Shown in pieces: positions 1 through 15,000 of a stretch of 64,000 bases of DNA (position 1 is its first letter; each line of letters starts with the position of its first letter). Made by a program: the position numbers and the translations under genes. A model generated the notes under the pieces. That model searched no databases and was not told the DNA's origin. It saw only the letters and a program-made list of their open reading frames with translations. The DNA is from Gammaproteobacteria bacterium UBA7310 (GTDB lineage: Bacteria > Pseudomonadota > Gammaproteobacteria > Pseudomonadales > Ketobacteraceae): NCBI GenBank assembly GCA_002471665.1, contig DKQK01000028.1:156367-220366 (forward strand), given 5' to 3'.

Positions 1-1
1 G

Positions 2-3000
2 GCCGGCTCACCGGTATGGGTGACCCTCACTCAGGTAACGGGTTCTCCGCAATTCCTGGTGGCGGGCACCAATGCGCCGGTGCTCGGCTCCGAAGTGATT
101 GATGAAAATACCATTCGCTATCAGATACAGGCGCCGGTTAATAATCCCGGGCCTGCACCCGTGGAAGTGATCAGCGGTAACGGCACACGGGACCGCCTGT
201 TGGGTGCCTTGTACTATGTGGAGCCCCTGGTGTTGAGTGACTTGTCGCCACAAACCGGCAGCGTCAACGGCGGTACCGTGGTGCGAATCAATGGTGAAGG
301 GTTCCGCGGCAACAATACCGAAATACAGGTGTATTTCGGCGACGTGCTGGCGCCCCAGGACAGTGTCAAACTGCTGGATCCCACCACTCTGGAGGTGATT
401 ACACCACCGGGCAGCATCGGTCAGGTGGATGTAACGGTTAATCTGGCGGATGGTCAGAGTGGCACATTGGCCGCGGCGTATGACTACCAACAGCCAATTC
501 AGGCCAACATCAGTGGTGAAGGTCGTATTCACGACATGGTGCTGGATCCCACCGGTACCTGGGCCATTGCGGCCGCCGGTAGTGAAGGGGTTGTGATTTA
601 CAATGTGGCGGCTTCCACCTACACCGGGGATCAAACCAATCCTTTGAACCCGGATGATCTGCGCCAGTTGATTGACCTGGATCGAAACGGACGTGATGAC
701 CGGATTGAAACCACCGTTGCGTTGCCCAATGGATATCAGGCTCTGGGTGTGGCCACCTACTTTGAAGATGGCGCTGACCGGGTATTTGTGACCGCCGCAA
801 CGTTCTCAGGTGCCGATCCGGTATCTGCCAAACTGTTTATCATTTCGTTTGACAGTATCGATATTACCAATTCAACCATTGTGAACAGCCTGGAGTTACC
901 GGCGGATTTCTCGCGGGGTATTGAAGTACGTAATAACAAAGCGGTCATTGCAATGGGCGATGGTGGCCTCGGTATTGTTGATGCCTACCTGCACAGCAAG
1001 TTATATCTGGCAAACGAATTGGCAGTTGAAGAAAATCTGCCGCTGTTAGACGTAACGCAATTACCAGCTAAAACAGCCACACCGGATCAGTATGCATTCG
1101 TGGGTGGTGCCTATGACTTTGACATGCTCAAACTGGTGCAGCCCGAGTACGTGGGTAGCGGTGGATTCTATCTTGCCGAAATGAATCCCGACGCTGGGCT
1201 CACCTTACTGAGTCAATTGGATATTCCTGCCAGTCGTGTAGTGGTGCAGGGTCAGTACGCCTATCTGGCTGCTGGCATGGGCGGCATGGTAATCGTTGAT
1301 ATCAGCGATGTTCGCGCACCGCAAATTGTGTCCCGCATATCCGATGTTGGTCATGTCTACGATGTGGATGTCAGTGGGCATATCGCCTATCTGGCTTTGG
1401 GCGACAAGGGCATTGTCACCGTTGATATCACCAATCCAGAACTGCCGATTGTGTCGGCGGGAATGGAAGCCTATGCCGGCAATCATATCGATGTTGTCGT
1501 GGCCAGCGCTTATTCCGCACTGGGCTCGGGTACACAGGTGAACGGGCAAAGTGTGGTACAGGTTATTCCTGATGTGGTACTGAAGATATTCCGGGTAGAT
1601 CCGCTCAATGGCATTCTGGATACGGATGTGGATGGTAACGTCAAGGTCCGGGTCAGGTTCAATAAAGCAATTGACCTTTACGACGCTAACCTGAATCTCT
1701 TCCGTCTGGTTGGTGCGCAGGGATCAAATCTGAGCAGTAATGTGGTGATCGTCAATAATGATGCGATCGTCACCCTCAATCCGTCTGCCGTTTCCTCTCT
1801 TGCGGTCGGTGATCAGGTCACTCTGGAGGTGGATGCCGGTGTGCAATCTGTGAAACCTCTGCAGAACGATGAGCTGATCAGCCTTTACACCCTGGCGCAG
1901 GGTCAACGCTTTGACTTTACCTATCGGGGTATCCGTCCCGACGAGATTATTCTGGAAGCGTTGGTGCCGCGCCGGGTCCCGGTGAACACCTCCGCTATTC
2001 TCACGCTGTCTGGATTGGGTTTGCCGGCGGAGATTGAGAATCTGCGCATTCAGGTCGGCGGCATCTATACCGAGCTGGAAAGCATTACGGTCAGTGATGA
2101 TGAATCGCGGACTGCAATTGTGGAATTTTCAGTACCGGCCATCGCCGCTGCGGGGCAGTATGATGTCGTGGTTGAAGTGAATCAGTCCGGAGTATGGCAA
2201 CAGGCGGTACTGGCGGGTGCTCTGGTTGTGGATGAACCCATACGCTTTGATGCGATCAGTCCCAAGTGGGGGCCTATCAGTGGCGGCACGGTGGTGGACG
2301 TCAGCGGTATCGGTTTTGAGCCTGGCAATACCGTCATGGATGGATTGTCGATACAGATCGGTTCGCTGCCCGTGCGTGAGATCGAAGTACTGTCCACCAC
2401 TCGATTGCGACTGGTGACACCGCGGGGCAGTTCCGGCAAAGCCACATTGTATGGTGAAGATCGTTATGGCAATGAAACTCAATTAAGCGGCGACGATGGC
2501 TTCGGTTATGGCTTGAAGCGGCTGGCCCAGGTGCGTCCGGATCTGGTGCAACCAACTGATGTGTGGATTGACCAGGAAACCGGTGTCGCGTTAACCAATG
2601 GTGGGTTCATTCTGGATGGCAGTGCTCAGGTCGGATTGGTTCAGGGCCAAGGCGAATTGTTTGAAACCATTGATCAGGACGGCAATAGCGGCAGCAAACT
2701 GGTTGATTCCACAGCCGACACGGTACGCGCCGCCAGTTTTGATATTCAGGATCCGAATCAGCCCCTGTATGTGGGTGGTAATTGGTTCCAGCCCAGTGGT
2801 GATGAAGCCCGTGCCACCTCGCAATTGTTGTACGGTGGCGATACCGGAGCTGATGCGTTTGCCCAGTTTGGTATGGCAACCTACACCGGTGATTCTGTGC
2901 GCATATGGCCCCAGGTGGAGCTGGAAGAAGGGGTATGGCGTAAACGCCTGTACGTAGCATCCGGTGCCCGTGGTGTCGGCCGCTTAAACCTGGACGAACA

Positions 3001-6000
3001 GAATGGTCTGCAGTTCATCAATGAAGTGAACTTCGGCCAGGATCAGGTGGTAGCCGATGTGGTCAAACAAGGGCATTCCCTGTACGCGACCCGTTATCAG
3101 CCCGGTGGCCTGCGCGATCCACAGGCACAAGAGCCGGAAGAACCGAAGTGCGATATTGTCGCTGCCAACAACGGCGGTGCAGGCAGTGTAGAACTTCTGA
3201 ACTATATCGATCCATTTGATCCGGTCTCGTTTGGTCAGTTGGACAACATGAAAGGCGCGGCAACCCTGCACGTGGATGGGGAGTGGCTGTTCAGCGGTGG
3301 TTTTGCTGCCGGCATGGTCTCCACCTATGGCTGCTTACAGTTCCCTAAATACGGCTACGATGAACCCATCAACGGTGCGGACAGCTCGACGGTGACCGCG
3401 GTGAATATTTTCGATCCGACGTTAACCCGTCAGTTTGCGTTCGAAAATACTGTGACGGATGTTGTCACCTATGGCGATTACCTGTTTGCAGCGGTAGCCC
3501 GATCCGGAGTGGAGTATTTCCATGTGGAACGGCCGGAAGAGCGCTTCAGCATAAGTATCGATGCCTCCCTGCAACAACTTGCCGGCGATGCCAGGCAGCT
3601 GCGCATCTATGGCAGCACCCTGTTCATTGCAGCGGATAAAGGGGTTGTGGTGGTTGATATCAGTAATCTGGCGCAACCCAGGGTGGTATCGGCGGGAAAT
3701 ATCGAAACGGTTAAATCCCTCGATATTTATCGTGATCGCCTGATTGCCGGCGGACGCAAGGATGGCTTGCAGGTGTTTACGCTGCCCGCTGCGCTGGTCA
3801 TGTCGGCTACGGTTCCGCAACATGGCATCCTGTCCGCCGATACCAATCAAGCGCTGGAGATTGAATTCAATGAGTTGATGACGGTTGAATCCTTACAGCA
3901 GGCCAACGCGATACTGGTAGAAGAGTTGGATCCCAATACGCTCACCAGTACAACTCTGGCGGCGACCGTGGAACCGATACTGGAAGGTGAAGTAACGGAA
4001 GCCGCTACCCGTTTTCGCGTACTGTTCGAGCGCACACCGGGAGCAGACATTCGCTTAAGCGTGCTGGATGCCCGTAATCAGCGCGGCTTGGGATTGTGGA
4101 CGCCATTTGTCCGCGACTTCAGCGTCAGTGAGCAGAGCGTACCGGTACCGGCCATTGAGCAGGTGCAGAATGGGGTGTTCTACCTCGGTGAACAGGATGT
4201 CATCACCATCGTGGGCAGCGGGTTCAGTGTGGATTCCCAGATCTATGTGGATCAGTTTGCGGTCAGCACTGAATTTGTCGACAGCAATACCCTGCGAATT
4301 CCCGCCAATGCGCTGGAAATGATACCCATGGCGGTTGGCCAGCATCATATTAAAGTGGACAACGATGGTATAACCGCGACCTGGATGGGCGCCCTGGTGG
4401 CCGGCACCGATCGTGCCAGAGATGAGATAACGTTCCAGCTGCAGCCGGATAACGGAGATGCGTCCGGTGGTTACCCGATCAGCGTAACCAGTACCGATGC
4501 GGTGTTCCTGCCTGGCTCCAGGGTTTCGCTGCGTGCCAGAAACGGTGACACGGTCATTGAGACAGGTATCGGTGATTTAGAGGGTACGCTGAGCCCCACC
4601 ATTGACCTGAAAGACAACGTGATTTCCCTGACCAAATTCGCGTTTATTCTGCCGGGCGTGATAACACCGGATCTCTACAGTATTTATATCAGCGTGCCAG
4701 TCGCCGATGGTATTGAAGAGCTCTACATTGGTGATTTCTCATATACGCTTGAAGATGGCCTTGGCATCAATTTGCCGAACTATCCGCCCATGGAAATCGG
4801 CGCGGCGAAAACCATCGATCCTTATTTGTTTGTTGGGGTTAAGAAAGGCAGCAAATCCACTTCCAGTAACCGTTTCCTGATGGAAGGCGGGCTCGAGATT
4901 TACGACATCAGCATCTGGGAACGCCCGGTTCGTTTGTCGCAATTGCCGTCTGACCAGCCGGTAAACGGCCTGGATGTGATCGACGATCTGGCCTTCCTGG
5001 CGAACGGTGGTAACGGCGTGGTCAAAGTGGATATCTCGGATCTCACGCGCCCCCTGACCGTATCCAACCTGCCGCTGTCCGGCCATCAGGCAACGGATGT
5101 GAGCATCCATCCGGTGAACCGGGTGTTGGCAGTCTCCGCTGCCAACGGCTTGGGTACCGGGTTTGTTCGCTTCTTTGCCCTGGATGGCGAGGAATACGAG
5201 GCGGTAGCGGGCTACAACACCCTCTATTTCAATGAGGACAGCAGTGCGGAAGACGCATTGCTTGGCCAGCCACTGGATGTGCAGTGGCAAGGTGATCAGT
5301 TGTATGTATTGTTGAAACGGGACGATCAATTGCTGGTGGTGACCATCAGCAGCTTTGGTGCTACTCCAGCCTATACGGTCTACCCGGTTGCCCGGGGTAT
5401 AGTGTCTGCCAGTAACAGTGATATAAGTGGTGCCTCCTTCCTGGTACAGGAAGGCCAGATTACGCTGTCCACCGCCCAGGAAATTCTGGTGCTTGAATAC
5501 GCTGCAGGGGGCGACAGCTGGGATACCGTTTACTGGCAGGAAAACTCAGTGGCTGAAGCTGAGATCTTCCACAACGGAGGCTATCTCTTCTACGGTGATG
5601 ATGACGGTATTCGCTCCCGTACCAGCTCCAAACTGGTCATCAGCGATGTCTCGCCGGGTGCCGGCAGTATCTTGTCCGGCAGTGACCGGGTACGGGTGAT
5701 GTTCAATAATCTGATCAATACAGATCCCGCCTACCTGAGCACTCACATCAAAGTCATAATGGATGATGATGCGGAATTACCGGCAGCAGCGTTTGAATTG
5801 GAAGGCATTAATGCGGTGAATGGGTCGTACATAGATCTGACCTTTACCGACCAATTGGCTTATACAGGGCAAATCCGTCTGCAAATCGGCGCCGGCCTGA
5901 CTGATCTGGCGGGTAAAGGGCTGCTTCAGTCCGCAGAGTATGCCTTTACATTGCAAACCGGATTCAAGCCCGAGATTACTTCCATAGCGCGGGTAACCGA

Positions 6001-9000
6001 GCAAGGGTTGCAAGGCCACTTCTTCCATGGGGATGGTACCGAGCAGGCAGCCATCTACGGGCGTAATTTTGGTGTAGACAGCAGTCTGCTGCAGATTATT
6101 GTTGGCGATTCGGTGGTGTCCGACGCTGACATTATCTCGGTGTCCGATACTGAGATTCAGATTAATATGCCCTCCATGTTGTTTGGGGATGCAGCGGTTT
6201 CTCTGCCACTTACTGTGGTACGCACGGATCAGAATCTGAGTTACATCCGTTACGGTGCAATCACCATTCTGCCGCAAATTGAAATTGACGATATAGCGCC
6301 GCAAACTGGCCCGCCTCAAGGCGGTAACCGCGTCGACATTTATGGCCGCGGCTTTACCTATGCGGCCAAAGTAAAATTCGCTGGTTCCACCGCAGGTGAT
6401 CTGCGAGTCATTTCCAGCAACCATATTCGAGTACGTGCACCGGCTGGTGCGTTCGGTGAAGCAGTGGTTTCCATTGAGAACCCGCTCTTCCCCGGGGAAG
6501 AATCCGTTTCACCGGTGAATTACTTCTACACCGGCAAAGAAACCGGATCGGTGGATTTGTCAGCGGACAAACCCAGTCCGGTATCCGCAATGGCATTGAC
6601 CGAGCAGTTGATGTATGCGGTGACCGGCGGTTACTACGACGTCGTCAAGGAAGATGGTACACGGCAACGATTGACCACCAAGACGGCGCGTTTGATGTTG
6701 ATCGACCTGTCTGATCCGGTACGCCCGCAGGTACTGGAGAAACAGTTTGCCAACAACCAGGAACCCAAGCCCTATCACTTTGATGTCAGTGGTGGTATCA
6801 ACCCGGCAGGGTTTGTGGATGTGGCAAGCGATGAGCGCTACCTGCAGATCATTGGTGGCCGCAAGCTTTACCACTTTGATCGAACACTGAGTACCGATCC
6901 TCTGTTGTTGCAGACCGTGACACTGGCGGCTGACAGCAGCGGCCTGGTGTTTGATCAGGGATTATCTTACATCAGCACCAGCAAAGGCATTGAGATCTAT
7001 CGGGTTGGCGCCGATGAATTGCTCCAGCAGGTAATGGTTATTCCCACCAGCCGGCTGGGTGGTCTGCCCGGTCGCATCGCCTTGCGCAAAGACAGTTTGT
7101 GGGTGGCCTTGCCCAATACCAAGCGTATTGTTGAGGTGGAACTCAGTACGGGACAGTATGCTGTGGTGCGCAGCTTCGCAACCGTTGATATGGCAGGCAA
7201 CGCGCTGACACCGGATGATATTCTGGTGGTCGAAAATCTGCTTTTGGTCAGTACCGGTGAAACGGCGACCATTCAAGCCTACGCCCTCGACAGTGAAGAT
7301 TCCGCAACGCCGGTGGCCAGCGTGTCACTGAATAATGTGGTGCAGGGTGGTGTGCTGCATGCCGGTTCCATGTCGCTGCATGGGCAGACTCTGTATGTAA
7401 CAGCCGGTGCGGGTGATTTGCAGTTGTACAATATCGCCTCCTGGCTGGATGGCAACTATCTGTCGTCCGTACCCCTCGTGGATTATTTCGCCCTGACGGG
7501 GTCAGTCAAAGCCCATGCATTCCATCCTAATGCCTTGTATGCAGGCACGGCCTATGTTGTCAGTGCCGGGGATGCATTGGAGAGTCCTATTCCGAACGAT
7601 CTGGATGGTCTGTCGTTAAGCGGTGCGTTAAATACCATCGCCCGTCCGGGTATGACCATTGTGTCCCAGATTCCTGAACCCATGACCAGTTTGCCGGTGG
7701 ACGCCGCGGTCGAAATTCAGTTTAACCGGGTGCTGGATTACAGCCAGCTGGAGCAGCTGGGTGATACCCTGGTTACCCTGACGCTTGATGGTGTACCGGT
7801 GGAGGCGTTTGTATCGCAGCGCGTCAATAACAGTGGTTCGCTGTTGATTCTGCGCCCAGCGCAACCGCTGCAGGCAGATAAGCTTTATGTGGTAACCGTG
7901 GCCGGCGAACTGAGTGAGCTCAATGGCAATACACTGGGTGCTGACTATCAATTCCGCTTCATCAGCGAAACCGGTGTGATACCGGCAGTGGATCGGGTTG
8001 AGCCGCAGTTCGGCAGCTGGCGTGGTGGCGAAGTCATCACCTTAACCGGTCAGGGCTTTGACGCCGAAACCCTGATCTATGTCGCAGGGGTTGCCGTTCA
8101 GGGTGAAGATATTATTGCCATCAGTGATACCAGCATCAGCTTCCTGTTGCCGGCGTTGCTGGATGCCCCGGCGCAGAATCGATTAGTGGGGTTGACTGTT
8201 GCTAACGGCAGTTTCGAAGATTTCGTTGCCGCCGCGTTTACCTATGTCACCAATCCGAATGTTTCTGCGATTGGTAGTTTCGATCGCAGTAACGATCGTT
8301 TCACCGCCAGTGATAAAGTTTTCAACTACAACGCCGGTGAGTACATTGGTATTCAGGGTACGGGCCTGGGCATTGGTACCCGGGTGCGTATAAACGGTAA
8401 GGAAGTATCCAATTTGCTGGTCGAGTCGGCCAGCCTGATCAGCCTGCCGGTGCCGGATAACACCATAGGCCAGCTGATCGTTGAAGTCAGTAACACGGAT
8501 TTTGGTGAAGATACCGTTACCGATACCAGTCTGGAAATCCGTTACGATGCCAAAATCCGGATTAGCGCAGCAGAACGTGCCGTTCGGGTTAATCAACTGC
8601 TGGCCACGGCGGACGCGAACGAAGTTCGGCTTTATAGCACCCGTGACGGTGTGATTCCGCTGTTGTTGTCGAAAGTTGCCGCGTCTGACGATGTTGCTCT
8701 TATGGCAATGAATGCCTCCAGGATTGGCGTGGTAAGCCAGGGCAGCGGTGATATTGAAGTGTTTGATATCACCAATATCTATAACCCTGCTCCACTTAAT
8801 CGTATCAATAACGTGCAGGGATATGATTTCTCCGATCTGGTGTTGACTGATGCCAGTATGGTGTTGTTGGCAGGCAATAGCGTGCTGTATGGCAATCCTT
8901 CCAGCGCGGATCTGAGCGAGCTTGCACTGGATGGCTCGGCATTGGGCCAGGTAAAAGGGTTGGTCGCAGTAGCCGATTCTCTGGTGATCTATTTTGAGCG

Positions 9001-12000
9001 GGGCATTGAAGTACGGGATGCCGCAGAACCCAGTCGACTGTTGAACAGTTGGCAGGTGGCAGACGAAAGCATCACCTCGGTTGCGGCGTCTGATCGCTGG
9101 CTAACGGTGAGCACCAACAATGGATTGCATTTGCTGGACAAGCGTCGTCTCACCGGCAACGCCGGCGATGCGCTGGTGGGTTCCATTCCATGGCAGGAGC
9201 TGTCCTCCGCAACACTGAGCATAAGCGGTGACCTGCTGATCGCCGTAAATGGCGCAACCTGGCAAATTTATGATTTGGATATCGACGGTTACCAGGCCTT
9301 GTCGGTCAGGCCGGTTGCCCGCATCGCGGTGCCCTCTGGCGGCTTGAATGGCATCGGTTCCATCAGCCTGAACAATGGATTGTTGGAATGGGTGAGTCAG
9401 AAAGGCTACCTCAATGTAGCCATTGATCTGGCGCAGGGAACGGAATTGCTTCCGGCCCAACTGGCTGCCGAAAAAGATGAGTTACGCTTGGATATCACCG
9501 GCGATGCATTGGCATGGTCTGGCGTGGAGTTGGCGGCCACCAGCAACAGTGATGCCGCCACCGTATCCGGTGTTACGATTCAGGAAGGCGCGCAGCTGCG
9601 ATTCGAAATCGGATTGGATTCCTATGCGCCTGGCGAAAGTTATTCCATTGATTTTGTGACTCAACCCACCAGTGTGGTGACCGGCGGCGATCTCAACCTT
9701 GATTTGCCGATCACCTCTATCGCAGCTCCGATCTTTGGTATTACGCCCATGACCCTGCAAAGTGTCTCGCCGATCACGGTGGTGGCGGGAACCGCAGTTG
9801 AATTTACGGTTTACGGGCAGCAGCTGCAGTTGGTGGAGACGTTGTCCGTGGGCAGCGTGGAGTTGGCAAGGGATCAGCTCACCGTTAATGCCGAAGGCAC
9901 AAGATTAAACTTCACGGCGACTCTGACGGAGAGCGGGCTGCAAAGTATCATCGTGCAACAGGTTGGCCAGCAAGCCGTACTGCCTGCGGCCGTTGCTGTA
10001 CGGTCTGCCATGGGGATCAGTAATGTTGCCAGTGACAATTCCGCAGGCGCGACGCGGGTAAGTGATGCCGGGGGCGATCAGATCACCCTGACCACCAGCG
10101 GCATCAGCAGTGACGTGACCTTGCATTGGTACCAGACTGGTCAGGGTATTCAGCCCAATGCGAGTAATGAAATTCGTTACTCCTTGGCAGGGGATCAATT
10201 GACATTTGTGGCACCGGCATCTTTGGTTGGTGCTCAGTACGACATTGCCCTGTGGCGCAGGAACACCGGTGAGGTGACGGTCACCGGCGCTGATCAACGC
10301 ATGTTGGTGATCGATGATACACGGCCCACGGTGAACATTGCCCAGCAGTTGGGTTATTCCCTGGATCTGGTTCTGCAAGCAAATGAACCAATCAAAGCGG
10401 CTGGCACCAACGCATTCAGCGTCGTCAAGGTATTCAAGGATTACGATAGCCATCCGGCGCCACAGATCGACATCAGTGACCGCTTTGAACCACTGCGTGA
10501 AACCGGTGGCACCATTACACTGTCGCTGAAAGACAGCAGCTCGCTGGAACACAATGCAGAATATCTGGTGACAATCAGTGGTTTGCAGGATCTGAGCGGT
10601 AATCAGGCGTACGATAATTCCAAGGCCGGAATCAGCGGCGGAGTGCTCAGTACCCGGTTTGTTGCCGAAGACCTGTTGGCGCCGGATGCGGCACAACTCA
10701 AACTGCGTTATCTGGACGGTAGCGAGGCAAACGCCAGTGACGTACTGAAGCGCGGCACCCAGTTATATTTCAATATTGTGGGTGTTGATAACTACAAAGC
10801 GGCAGAGCAGATCAGCTACCGCTATCGGATATCCGATGACGGTGGTCTCAGTTACCGCACTGGTTGGCTAAGCCCGGGTAAAGATACCAAGGTCAGCAAC
10901 CTGCCCTATGTACCGGTACAACTGGACGCGGATTTCAGCAGCCTGTCCATATTGCTGGAAGCCTCCGATGGCAAGCAAAAAGTAGAGAAGCGCTTTGACT
11001 TTGCTGTGACCGATCCTGAGCTTTCGGTGCAAGCGTTTAGCACCAATCCGTCCACAGTTGAAGAACAGACGCGGGTTATGCTGCAGTTCCAGCTAAGCGG
11101 CGACCTTTCCCTGGTGGATACGGCGCAGATTAAAGTGTTCGATGATGGATCATGGCAAACTGTTAGCCTGGATAAGGACACAGGGTTGGCTGCTTTGTCT
11201 TATCTGAATCCCAAGCTGATCGATGTGCTCGGCAGTGGCAGTGAAGTGGTTGCGACCACCGTTCCGGTCAGTCTGCGCGTTGGATATGGCTTCAGTGGTC
11301 AACTCAGTTACCGCAACTATGTGGAATCCTACGTGCTGAACCCGGACAGCACCCCGCCGTCCTTGGCCATCGTTGCGCCGCAGGATGGAGAATATGTGCC
11401 ACGTGGCCAAGAGACAGAAGTCATACTGCGCGCATTCGACAGTTACGGTATTAGCCACGTTGATGTGTGTCGGGATAGCCTGACCGCTGATCCCTTCGCT
11501 GATGCGGTTAATTGCCAGCAGCTTGCCGATCCCAGTGTTTATCCGATGCTGGTTGCCGAGGATGCGGTGGATCCCATCGTGGTGAATGCGCGTGCGGTCG
11601 ACCTGAACGGTCTGGTGAGTGACACTGTTACCGCGACCTACCAGCCTATCGACCCGGAACAGGTGGCTCCGAAGCTGGATATTCTGAATATCGAGAACGG
11701 CCTGGTGGTGCACTCCGGTGAAGCGCTCAGTGTGCAAGTCCTGATGCGTGACATCACCTCAGCGCAACTGAATTTTGATCTCAACGCAGATGAAACCAAT
11801 GCGCAGAATCCGGCGGCGATTGCCCTTGTTCGCGGTGAAAGTGACAGTGAGCGGGTGGAAGCGGGTGTTGAAATTCCGGATGTGACCCAATCCGCTGTGT
11901 TGGTAGTGCGTGTAGAGGCGGTGGTAGACGGCGTCGAACTCAAGTCCCAGCGTTACCTCAATGTGGTGGTTGATAACGGTATTGAAGAATCGATTGCAGT

Positions 12001-15000
12001 GGACGTTCTACCTGCCGCGGAAGTGTTGGCGGGAACCGCCATTCGTGTGAGCGGCGCCATCCCCGAGGGTATGGATGATTTTGATGACAGCTCCAGTATC
12101 GAAATAACCGATGGCGTGAACCAGACCAGCTTGCCGATGTTATTGCAGCAGGAGACAGTTGCCACCGATTATTCAGCGGGAGAAGTGACGGTTGTGGCCA
12201 ATCTGCGGGACCGTTCGGATAATCTGAAACAGCAGACAACCACCCTCTCCAAAGTGGAGTATCTCGCCGGTGATTCCGTCAACCTGTACCAGGCTGACAG
12301 TGATTGGAAGATCCACAGTGTTATTCCAACGGCAGCAGTGGCAGAAGGTCTGGTCATGGTGGAAAACCAGGGCCTGGATGGTTATCGGCTGCGTGGCGTC
12401 AATACAGTGATTGATGAGGGCGCGGGCGCGGTGACCGGTGCGGTCTTTACCGGTTCGCTGATGGTACTCGAGATCGAAAATCAGGGCCGGCGTCTGATAC
12501 GTGCCCTGCCGGTTGTCAGCGGTGACTGGGGCGCGGGTATTGATCGCCCGATTTCCGGAAGGATGCTGTCGGCGGCAGGCAATGATGTGTTTGTGGGTTA
12601 CGGTACGCAGGTGACGGCGCTGCGCTACACCGGTGATGGCTGGGTGCCGGTTATTGGACTGGACGCCGGTACAATTGAATCCGTGGCCGTGCTTGACCAA
12701 TACCTGGTGGCCCTGGCCGATGGTGTACTGAAGGTCTACACGGTGACAGCAGAGAACGAACTGCGCATCACACTGGTGGATCAGCTGGATGATGTCGACG
12801 CAGAGGGTGTTGCCACTGCGGAGGCAACGGTTTATTGGTGGTCCGACAGCAACGTTACGGCCTATCCATTTGCCGGTACGCTGGATGCAGGCTCGGCTGT
12901 GAGCTTTGACGCAGGTGCCCGCGTTCAGTCGCTGGTGACGGATGGCGAACTGCTGTGGATAAAAGCACTGGAAGAGGGTAACGCCGCCCACTGGCAAGTA
13001 TGGAAAAATGGCCAGCGCGCAGGTTACCTGATCAACGATAACGAGCTGACAGTCGGTGCAACGGACCTGTATTGGTTGCAACGGGCCAGTACCGGCGATC
13101 GGGTTACCGCACAGCCTTATCAGACCCAGGATACGGCACCTGCAGTGAACGTATCGGCTTACGCGCTTGCCCATGGCCTGCTGCTGGCCGGTACCATTGA
13201 AGATTCAAATCTGGGTGCCCAGCATGTTTACCTGTCCAATGCCGCGGGTGAACGCCTTGCCGCCGTACCCCATTGGTATACAGGTGAACTGGATGGTCGC
13301 TTTGGTTATGTGATCCCTCAAGGCCGTACCTGGTTTGTTGCTTACAGCGAACTGGATGGCACCGACATTCTGTTCAATGTGCTGGAGCACGGCACCGCTA
13401 ACAGCCTGACCATCATTCCGGATTACGTGGAAAACGTGGTCATAGAAGATATGGCTCCGCAGCAAGGGGATCTGATTGCCGAATGGGCGCAACGACCGGT
13501 CAGTGTGCTGTTGGATCCTATTAGTCGTGTCAAAGAACTTGGTTTTGCGGACAAGGCCTTTGCTTCTGACGTGAACGGACATTTCTATCAGTGGTTGACC
13601 GCTAACGATACCAGCGCCGCTTACAGCGTCGTAGTGAATGAGTCTGTCACCAATGACATTAGCCTGGTGGTGAGCGCAAACAATGACACCAATGCCGCTG
13701 TCCTGCTCAGTGGTATTGAGAATAATCAGATGTTCTCGGAAGGTGAATGGCTGAATCTCAGCTATGACGTCAACCAGGCTAACCCTGAATCACAGATCAA
13801 CCACGTTGAGATCACTCTCACCGATTTCAATCAGAATGTGGTGGAGCAGATCTTCAGCAGCGACCCCAATGGCGGCTTTGCAATGCAGTTGCCAGCGGTT
13901 GCGGTGCAGGAAAGTTATCGGCTCCGGGTGCGGGCGTACTTCAATACCGGCTACGATTACAACGAAACCGAAGTCGGCTTGCGGGTAGTGCCGAAAAACA
14001 CCGTACCGCAACCCGAGATTTCCGGCTTGCCGCCGCTGGTATACGCCGGTTCCACGCTGTGGGTTGAATTGGCGGACGCCATCGTTGGCTACAATGCCAG
14101 TCTGAACATTACCGTGGATGGCGTGCTGCTGGCCTCGGGCGCGGGCCCGGTTCCCTTTACGGTGCCGGATGATGCCTCCGAGATTGTGGTTTCTGTGATC
14201 CTGACCGATGGTTATGGAACGGAGCGCCGGGCGGAGTTTGTGGCGCAGGTGATGGATCCCTATCGATTGTCCCTGACGGCTGGTTTTGAGTTTGATGCAT
14301 TGTTACCGGCAGTGGGTGATTACTGGTACAGCCTGGGCAGTGGGCTCTATAACAGCCAGGGCCTGCAGCTGGAAATGGCCGGTGATATCAGCTCAATGGA
14401 ATATCTAGGCAAATACCTGCTGTTGGGCGTGCGCGGATTCGGCTTGTATGTTGTGGATCCGGCCGCCAACTTCAAAATCATGAGTAATCATCCGCTGGCG
14501 GGCAACCTCCACCAGATCGCGGTAGTGGGTAATCAATTGTATGTTCGTACCCAAACCCGTTTGCTTGCCTATGACATTGCCGGCTTGGCTTTCCAGAATG
14601 AAACCGATCTTAATTTCAGTGGTACTTTGCTGGATATGGTGGGTTACGGTGATGGTGTTGCGGTGCTGACCACCACCGAGATAGCCAGAGCCGAGAATGG
14701 TGCGGTATCCGATCGCTATCAACGTACCGGTCTGGCCACAATAACGCAGCAGGGAAGCGATCTCTACGCCACCGATGTTGATGGCAACCTGATTCGACTT
14801 GATGATGACTGGAACGCAGAAGTATTCGCTCTCGATGTGTCTGCGGAATTACTGCTGGCGCGACGCGGGCAGTTGATCGCGCTCAATGGCTCGGTGCAAA
14901 AGGCCGCGGTGATTGATCTCCATGACTATCAGAGTCCGGGTGTCATTGCCAACTGGCCACTGGCTCTGTCTGCGGGCATAACCCATGCCGAACAGTTTGC

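Noticed and set aside
20..22. GTG as the start of the giant gene
   Set aside because: The frame is open upstream to the window edge, there is no ribosome site, and the residues before it continue the same domain.
12173..13174. Antisense open frame of 333 codons in the giant gene
   Set aside because: No ribosome site, no recognisable motif and mirror-image composition of the sense strand.
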